DNA of 64,000 bases. Origin: Candidatus Iainarchaeum sp. (lineage in GTDB: Archaea > Iainarchaeota > Iainarchaeia > Iainarchaeales > GCA-2688035). This document shows positions 58,771 through 64,000 of this stretch, piece after piece (position 1 is the stretch's first letter; each line of letters begins with the position of its first letter). The notes under the pieces were generated by a model. That model saw only the letters and a list, made by a program, of their open reading frames with translations, had not been told where the DNA came from and did no database searches. The position numbers and the translations under genes were made by a program. The stretch spans positions 1-64,000 of the forward strand of contig JAFCCL010000002.1 of the NCBI GenBank assembly GCA_017610205.1, given 5' to 3'.

Positions 58771-61700
58771 TTTTTTCAACCTCCTTTTTATCTGTTTTGT
58801 TTTCTTTCACTTCAACCGGGCAGGTAAAATGCTTGCCTTTTATATAGCCGTGTACAGGACAGATGCTGAATGTAGGACTTATTGTATAATAAGGCAGTTT
58901 AAATCCTTGTGCAATCTTTTTTACAAGCCTTGAACATGCTTCTCCTGATTCCATTGCCTCTCCTAAAAAGCCATGCAATACTGTTCCGCCAGTATATTTG
59001 CATTGCAATTCATCCTGATGCTTTAACACATCAAAAATGTCATCACTGTATCCAACAGGCAACTGCGTTGAATTGGTATAATATGGAACTTTTGTTCCTG
59101 CTGTTTTAATATCTGGATAATTCTTTCTGTCAATCTTTGCAAGCCTATAGCTTGATCCCTCTGCAGGCGTTGCTTCAAGATTAAAAATATGGTTTGTCTC
59201 AACTTGGAAGTCTGTTAACCTGTCCCGGAAAAAATCAAGCGTTTTTAAGGCAAACTTTTTTCCCTCGCTTGTTGCAAGCCCTGTTTCCATAAAGTTCAAA
59301 AGGAATTCGTCCATTCCAATAAGACCAATTGTGGAAAAATGATGATTGAGCTCGCCCAAATAGTGCTTGCTCCAGGGCAACAGCCCCTTTTCCATGTTCT
59401 TGTTAACCTCTTTTCTTTTTATCTCCAGGCTTTCTTTTGCAAGATAAAGCAAATTGTCAAGTTTTTCAAACAAATCTGATTCGTCTCTGCTCAAAAAACC
59501 AAGCTTTGGCATATTTATTGTAACAACACCAATGCTTCCGGTTTTTTCCCCAGAACCAAACAAACCGCCTGTCTTTAGCTTAAGCTCTTTAAGATTAAGC
59601 TGCAGCCTGCAGCACATTGATCTAACATCACTTGGCTTAAGGCTGCTGTTTATAAAATTTTGAAAATATGGAATGCCATATTTGGCAGTCATTTCAAAAA
59701 GGGCTTTTGCGTTTTCAGAATCCCAGTCAAATTCTTTTGTTATATTGTAGGTTGGAATTGGAAATGTAAAAACCCTTCCATTAGAATCCCCATTGGCCAT
59801 TACTTCTATAAAAGCCCTGTTAATCAAATCCATCTCAGGCTGGAAATCGGAATAAGTATCACTTTTAGATTCTTTGCCTCCAAGGACAATTGGAACATCC
59901 TGCATGTCTTCAGGAACAGTCCAGTCTATTGTAAGGTTTGTAAAAGGAACCTGGTTGCCCCACCTACTCGTTGCATTGATTGCAAAAATGAACTCCTGCA
60001 TGCTCTGCTTTACTCTTGCATAATCAAGCCTGTCATTCCTTACAAGCGGGGCAAGGTAAGTATCAAAGGAACTGAACGCCTGAGCTCCAGCCCACTCATT
60101 CTGCAAAGTCCCCATAAAATTTACTACTTGACCCAGTGCAGCATTAAAATGCTTTGCAGGCTTTGCACTAATTCGACCTGGAACACCGCCAAAACCCATT
60201 TCAAGCAATTGCCTTAACGACCAACCTGCGCAGTTGTGTGAAAGCATTCCATTGCATAGAAAAGTATGCGATTCTGTTGTTATGTCAAATACAAAAGGAG
60301 AATCGTTTTCAACTGTTTCAATTTTTCTTAGATGAGCAAATTTTTTAAAACAAGGCTCTTTTTGCGAGAACTTAAATTTGTTTTGAGTTACTTTAAGCGA
60401 TTGAGAAAACAGATATGCCTTTGTTTCAGGAATGAAAACAGAAAGAGAGTAAAGTTGTTTCTTAGACTTTATTATACGATTATTAAATTCTCTTTCGCCA
60501 AATGAATCAATTGTAGAAAGAGAAGAATTTATGCCACGAGATTGCAGCCAAAATTGCATTTGACCCAACAAGGTTTTTGAAGTTAATCTTACAACTGCCC
60601 TAGAAACCCATTTGTCATCAGTTCTAACAATACCGTCTCCATCTATTACTCCTGAAACCATTCCCCCAACACAATTGTCAGAATAGTTAATGAATTCTGC
60701 CGGAAGATTCTTATTTTCAGAATAAGCACGCATTTGACCAAACACAGTTCCAAGTTCAAAAGAAAGCTGGTTCAAATCAATTCTGACAACCAAAGTCCCT
60801 TGAAGAGATTGGTTCATTAAGACATTTCCAAAATCTACAACATTCCAATCACTGGTTTCCCTGTTTCTCAGAGCAGTAGAAAATCCGGTTGTTTTGCTTG
60901 CCAAATAGGCCAATAACTTGTGAGCTTCTACACTTTGAGAATTTAATTCAAATGCAAGATAATGATTGTCCTTAAAATAGCCTTCTGCAGCAAAAAATCC
61001 AATAAACCAACCATCTTCTTCATCCAAAGAAGAGCCATTGCCTTGTTTTAATGCAAACCCAGGAGTTACAGCATAATTACTCATAGTTAACTCTCCTGCA
61101 GCGGTTTCTTTTCTTTGGTCAGCAATCAATTCAATTGGTTTTTTAAAAGTGTTTTCACAACCCCTGCATTTATAGTAATCAAAACCGTTGCGATTGCTTC
61201 TATTTTTAAAAACATTTTTGCTTCCGCATGCATTGCATTTAAAAAACTCTTTCTCTTGATTCAAGGCAATAAAGGGATGGTCAGCGGTAACAATTAAATT
61301 GTAGCCGTTTGCCGAATTAATTGACAACAATGGTTTTTCCGTTTCATGCCTTAACACTCTTTTTAAATCAGTCCAGCCACCCTCATCCAAAACCTCAAAG
61401 TCATTAGTGTATTTAATTTCAAAACCGTTTTCTTCCACTATGTTTGAATCAACCAAATCAAACAACTGTTCCAAAGCCAAGCAAAAAAGCTTACTGGAAG
61501 CTTTTTCTCTCACAACAACTGTTTCATTTCTATAAAAAGAATAGCCTGAAAAAACACCGTTTCCCAAATCATGAATGTGAAAATCCGCATTTCTGTGCGC
61601 GTTTGAAATTTCTGCAGGGTAGATATTTCGCAAAGCATACTCGGCAATTACTGCAGCGCTTACATGAGCCTGCAATCCTGACAGAGAATAGGAGGCATTG

Positions 61701-62089
61701 CTGTTTTCAGAAACTCTCCAGTCACTTATTTGCACATAATCGTCAATAATCTTGTTTATTTTGCTCAAAAAGGCCTTACTGTCCCTCAAATTGCTTCTGT
61801 TTTGCCTGTAAAGAATGTAAGCTTTTGCGGTTTTTGCATGACCTGATTCAATTAGCTCTTTTTCAACAGCGTCGGAAACAGCTTCAATATCAACAGGTGC
61901 TGTTCCAAACTGTATTTTAAGCCTGTGAACTATTCTTTGAGTAAGTTCTTGTGCAACCTTTCTATCCTGTCCACCAACAGCCTTTGCAGCAGCAAAAATA
62001 GCGTCCTCTATCCTTTGTTCGTTAAAAGAAACAAGGCTTCCATCCCGTTTTTTCACATTTTCCAAAAATTTCTTTACCACTTGTATCAA
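58757..62089 (-). CDS. nrdD: Anaerobic ribonucleoside-triphosphate reductase, catalytic part, with intein
   Basis: N-terminal ATP-cone (residues 12-100: KRDGSLVSFNEQRIEDAIFA), then ADFHIHDLG. An intein occupies residues 184-619. The extein resumes CAGWSLRQLLEMGFGGVPGR, with SMCCRLQLNLKEL and the end SPTFSICPVHGYIKGKHFTC. Unlike other NrdD, it stops about 25 residues later without the glycyl-radical motif, which is on the overlapping 48-residue gene. Spliced length would be 674. It reduces NTPs to dNTPs without oxygen. TATA-like CTTTATATAGG lies near 62165. Confidence 0.92.
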   Translation of the reverse strand: MIQVVKKFLENVKKRDGSLVSFNEQRIEDAIFAAAKAVGGQDRKVAQELTQRIVHRLKIQFGTAPVDIEAVSDAVEKELIESGHAKTAKAYILYRQNRSNLRDSKAFLSKINKIIDDYVQISDWRVSENSNASYSLSGLQAHVSAAVIAEYALRNIYPAEISNAHRNADFHIHDLGNGVFSGYSFYRNETVVVREKASSKLFCLALEQLFDLVDSNIVEENGFEIKYTNDFEVLDEGGWTDLKRVLRHETEKPLLSINSANGYNLIVTADHPFIALNQEKEFFKCNACGSKNVFKNRSNRNGFDYYKCRGCENTFKKPIELIADQRKETAAGELTMSNYAVTPGFALKQGNGSSLDEEDGWFIGFFAAEGYFKDNHYLAFELNSQSVEAHKLLAYLASKTTGFSTALRNRETSDWNVVDFGNVLMNQSLQGTLVVRIDLNQLSFELGTVFGQMRAYSENKNLPAEFINYSDNCVGGMVSGVIDGDGIVRTDDKWVSRAVVRLTSKTLLGQMQFWLQSRGINSSLSTIDSFGEREFNNRIIKSKKQLYSLSVFIPETKAYLFSQSLKVTQNKFKFSQKEPCFKKFAHLRKIETVENDSPFVFDITTESHTFLCNGMLSHNCAGWSLRQLLEMGFGGVPGRISAKPAKHFNAALGQVVNFMGTLQNEWAGAQAFSSFDTYLAPLVRNDRLDYARVKQSMQEFIFAINATSRWGNQVPFTNLTIDWTVPEDMQDVPIVLGGKESKSDTYSDFQPEMDLINRAFIEVMANGDSNGRVFTFPIPTYNITKEFDWDSENAKALFEMTAKYGIPYFQNFINSSLKPSDVRSMCCRLQLNLKELKLKTGGLFGSGEKTGSIGVVTINMPKLGFLSRDESDLFEKLDNLLYLAKESLEIKRKEVNKNMEKGLLPWSKHYLGELNHHFSTIGLIGMDEFLLNFMETGLATSEGKKFALKTLDFFRDRLTDFQVETNHIFNLEATPAEGSSYRLAKIDRKNYPDIKTAGTKVPYYTNSTQLPVGYSDDIFDVLKHQDELQCKYTGGTVLHGFLGEAMESGEACSRLVKKIAQGFKLPYYTISPTFSICPVHGYIKGKHFTCPVEVKENKTDKKEVEKNVKM
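60233..61540 (-). other. Intein in NrdD with LAGLIDADG endonuclease
   Basis: Residues 184-619 of NrdD. It begins with Ser184 (SFYRNETVVVREK), has block B with TADHPF (His271), LAGLIDADG motifs FIGFFAAEGYF (around 362) and VSGVIDGDGIV (478-488), a four-Cys zinc-like segment (CNACGS ... YKCRGCE), block F DITTESHTFLC, and ends in SHN followed by Cys620 as +1 residue. All residues for self-splicing are present, so it appears active. It sits directly before a conserved Cys of the enzyme. Confidence 0.9.
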
Positions 62090-62158
62090 CTCCGAATTCT
62101 AAAACCGTTTTTGCCAAATTTTTAGAAAAGCAAACCCTGGAAATAAATAAAGAACCTA

Positions 62159-62170
62159 AGCCTATATAAA
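62159..62170 (-). promoter_or_regulatory. Probable nrdD promoter (TATA box)
   Basis: On the minus strand TTCTTTATATAGG gives a TATA box 70-80 nt before the start at 62089; an RNA start near 62140 would leave a 50-nt leader. Confidence 0.4.
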
Positions 62171-62197
62171 GAATGATTATAGTTTAGTTTACGTTAG

Positions 62198-62458
62198 CTA
62201 ATCAAATTTTAAAAAGCCAAAAAATTCGCTTTCTAAACCACAACCCAAATTTTTTTGGCACAAAGTTTGATTTTTTAATTCAGCAAGAAAGCACCTATTC
62301 GGATTCCTTTTACAAACAGGAGAATATATGTTTAACTTGAGTAAGTTTTTAGTGCAACCGCCTGCCAAAAAACAAACAAAGCATATTTCAGGACTTTCTG
62401 CAGAGAAGCAGTTAACAGATTCAAGACCTTCACAACAAGGAATGTCGTCAAAAGCCAA
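62198..62458 (-). CDS. Possible Cys-rich small protein (86 aa)
   Basis: The frame has ten Cys in a spaced pattern (DIPCCEGLESVNC, EICFVCFLAGGC, PVCKRNPNRC, TLCQKNLGCG), suggesting a metal or disulfide protein. It begins with TTG, with no good ribosome site, and an overlapping frame from an ATG (MPIWLLTTFLVV, 42 residues) competes. Coding is therefore uncertain. Confidence 0.4.
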   Translation of the reverse strand: MAFDDIPCCEGLESVNCFSAESPEICFVCFLAGGCTKNLLKLNIYSPVCKRNPNRCFLAELKNQTLCQKNLGCGLESEFFGFLKFD

Positions 62459-62546
62459 ATCGGCATTATAAAAGAAAAAAGAATAAGGGGCAAGATTATC
62501 TTTTTTCCTTCTGTCCCTTACAGTGTTATTATTTCCTCAAACTTAA

Positions 62547-63683
62547 TTATTCTACTTTTGCAATTTCTTGGTCTATAACCTTTTTGAGCTCAGAAAAAGA
62601 TACAGCCCCTGAAATTAATTGACCATTGATGTAATAAGCAGGAACACCACTAACACCTATAGATTGAGCTTCTTGTATATCCAGCTGAATGGCTTGTGCG
62701 TATTTCCCGCTATCTAAACAGGTATTGAATTGCTGTTGATTCAAACCCAAATCGATAGCCCACAGTTTGAAATTTTCTGTGTTTAAATTATCTCTGTTTT
62801 TATAAACAATATCGTGATATTCCCAAAATTTACCCTGTTCATGAGCACACTCTGCAGCCAAAGCAGTTGGAAGAGCCTGTGGGTGAAAGCTCAATGGAAA
62901 ATGTTTATAAACCAACTTAACCTTTCCTGTATCAATATACTGTTCTTTTAGGTTAGGATAAATAGGTTCCCACTCTGGGTTTTGTTGCTTCAATTGTTGA
63001 GAAACAGGAGTATCAACGCCTTCAGAAGCTCCACAGAAAGGGCATTCTACTTCTGAAAATTCGTAAATGGTAACAGGCGCATCTTCATTGCCTAGAATTG
63101 CATTATCGCCAACACTTAATTGCACAGGTGGGTTTTGTGGTGGCTGTTCCTGTAGCTGAACCTCTGGAATCGGCGCTTCCAAGTCAATTATCTGCCCTGC
63201 AATCATTGTTGTTCCATCTTTTGTAACATATACTCCACCGATTTGATTCTGATCATCTTTTGAAAGCTTGAATTCTACAAGGTAAAGCTCGTCATTAAAT
63301 TCTTCAAAAGTAGTAATTTCTACAACAATTTCTTGTAACTTAAAGTTTTCTTCAAGGTAGGCAAGAACTTTTGCTTCAAGCGCTGCCTCGTCAATTGCAC
63401 CCTGGCCTATGTTTCCTTCAGCCGGCAATGCAACCAAGCCAATTCCAATCCCAGGCAAGACAACCTGGCCGACAAGAATTCCAACAACAAGCCCAACAAT
63501 TGCCAACGCAGCAATTTTTGCGTTTAAAACGCCTGTAAGAGAATTTGATTCCTTGCCCTCTTCCCCTTGAGTCTCCTCAGGGGTTTCTTCCGGAGTTTCC
63601 TCAGGAGTTTCTTCCGGAGTTTCCTCAGGAGTTTCCTCAGGAGTTTCTTCGTCTTGCCTTTCAGCATCTTTTTTATCAACCAT
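62547..63683 (-). CDS. Membrane-anchored DsbA-like thiol oxidoreductase
   Basis: A 378-residue protein: an acidic cytoplasmic part with repeated PEET units (residues 12-38), a transmembrane helix (about 54-86), a linker domain, and a thioredoxin-like domain with ECPFCGAS (Cys214 and Cys217), KHFPLSFHPQALPTALAAEC and the cis-Pro in GVSGVPAYYINGQ. Such BdbD/DsbA-type proteins form or shuffle disulfides outside the membrane, fitting the Cys-rich exported proteins in this window. Confidence 0.88.
   Translation of the reverse strand: MVDKKDAERQDEETPEETPEETPEETPEETPEETPEETQGEEGKESNSLTGVLNAKIAALAIVGLVVGILVGQVVLPGIGIGLVALPAEGNIGQGAIDEAALEAKVLAYLEENFKLQEIVVEITTFEEFNDELYLVEFKLSKDDQNQIGGVYVTKDGTTMIAGQIIDLEAPIPEVQLQEQPPQNPPVQLSVGDNAILGNEDAPVTIYEFSEVECPFCGASEGVDTPVSQQLKQQNPEWEPIYPNLKEQYIDTGKVKLVYKHFPLSFHPQALPTALAAECAHEQGKFWEYHDIVYKNRDNLNTENFKLWAIDLGLNQQQFNTCLDSGKYAQAIQLDIQEAQSIGVSGVPAYYINGQLISGAVSFSELKKVIDQEIAKVE
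63568..63650 (-). repeat. 12-bp tandem repeats encoding PEET units
   Basis: A tandem array of a 12-base unit (GAAACTCCTGAG or GAAACTCCGGAA in coding sense) encodes repeated Glu-Glu-Thr-Pro. Third-position variants alternate, so the array is not freshly expanded, but slippage could change its length between strains. Confidence 0.8.
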
Positions 63684-63751
63684 ATAATAAAATTGATTAC
63701 AAAAGACTTAAAAAGCTTCTTTTATTGTGGGCAAGCATGATAAAAAAAAAT

Positions 63752-64000
63752 TCATGGCAATATAAAAACCAGGTCTTTCTCAGAGTCAATTTGCCTGAAT
63801 TCCCTAAAAAGTGTTTTTGCCTGCGAAAAATTTTTTGCCCTCTTAAAAAAAGAAATTGCAATTTTTCCGTTCTTTTTAACAACCCTGTCAATTTCACGTT
63901 TAGCAATTTCAAGATTTGAGTGGTGCAAAGCAGTAAGGCTAATTACTGAATCAAAGCAAGTGTCCCTGAAAGGAAGCTGCTCTGCCCTGGCAACTACCTT
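63752..64000 (-). CDS. SAM-dependent methyltransferase, C-terminal part (runs off window)
   Basis: The frame from the right edge reads KVVARAEQLPFRDTCFDSVI, SLTALHHSNLEIAKREIDRV, VKKNGKIAISFFKRAKNF and ends LVFILP at a TGA (63752-63754). The AEQLPF..FDSV and ALHH segments are the typical second half of a UbiE-like class I methyltransferase. Only 82 residues lie in the window, so the substrate cannot be guessed. Confidence 0.8.
   Translation of the reverse strand, partial: KVVARAEQLPFRDTCFDSVISLTALHHSNLEIAKREIDRVVKKNGKIAISFFKRAKNFSQAKTLFREFRQIDSEKDLVFILP

Noticed and set aside
1-64000. CRISPR arrays, rRNA genes, replication origin
   Set aside because: No regularly spaced repeats, no rRNA segments, and no origin-box clusters were found on reading through.

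Overview
The window looks like archaeal chromosome from an anaerobic, small-genome lineage of the DPANN type; I cannot fix the phylum. Evidence for archaea: archaeal-type prolyl- and glycyl-tRNA synthetases, both archaeal amidotransferases (GatDE and GatCAB), Nop5 plus fibrillarin, an archaeal CPSF-like nuclease, NMD3, an ATP-dependent DNA ligase, tandem Lrp/AsnC and COG1709-type regulators, tRNA genes without encoded CCA, and many promoters whose TATA box lies about 25 nt before a leaderless ATG. DNA is A+T-rich. Bacterial-looking parts are AspRS, class II aldolase and one class II tRNA. Anaerobic life is suggested by NrdD/NrdG, an iron-sulfur flavoprotein and a ferredoxin.

Layout. 0-6 kb: RNA methyltransferase, PIN protein, acetyltransferase, then ProRS, a glucosyl-3-phosphoglycerate synthase-like enzyme and two tRNA-Pro genes. 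6.1-8.2 kb: an intergenic zone with a candidate structured RNA, an odd class II tRNA with a partial copy beside it, a frameshifted transporter and a 141-bp MITE. 8.2-20.8 kb: DNA ligase, exported protein, aldolase, GatD, Na/Pi symporter, flavoproteins, GatE, a decayed toxin locus and phosphoglucose/phosphomannose isomerase. 20.8-24.9 kb: broken homing endonuclease, tiny genes, tRNA-Gln, tRNA-Ile, a regulator pair and a candidate small RNA. 25-32.6 kb: a minus-strand gene run aspS-gatC-gatA-two inositol-monophosphatase paralogs-MBL protein-gatB-yjbQ. 32.7-38.2 kb: DNA glycosylase, a dead IS66-like element, methyltransferase, Lrp regulator, HD and beta-CASP proteins. 38.4-46 kb: coiled-coil protein and surface-glycan/exported proteins. 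46.4-53.2 kb: tRNA-Thr, a homing endonuclease, GlyRS, Nop5/fibrillarin, a polyprenol kinase-like protein, and a second homing endonuclease split by an IS200-like element against tRNA-Arg. 53-64 kb: regulator, NMD3, aCPSF, ferredoxin, NrdG, a split intein-containing NrdD, a DsbA-like protein and a partial methyltransferase.

The genes fit together around tRNA-dependent amide aminoacylation: AspRS has residues associated with a non-discriminating enzyme, sits with GatCAB (Asn-tRNA), while GatD, GatE and tRNA-Gln supply the Gln branch. The most striking point is the anaerobic ribonucleotide reductase: the glycyl-radical segment is a separate 48-residue gene with its own strong Shine-Dalgarno, and the large subunit carries a 436-residue intein just before a conserved Cys. 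Other unexplained signals are a minus-strand RNA candidate with an anti-Shine-Dalgarno hairpin loop (24.75-24.86 kb), a GC-rich hairpin domain at 6.43-6.54 kb, the UAU class II tRNA, and a Nop5 lacking its usual N-terminal domain. Several pseudogene calls rest on homopolymer frameshifts or single stops, so assembly error must be kept in mind.
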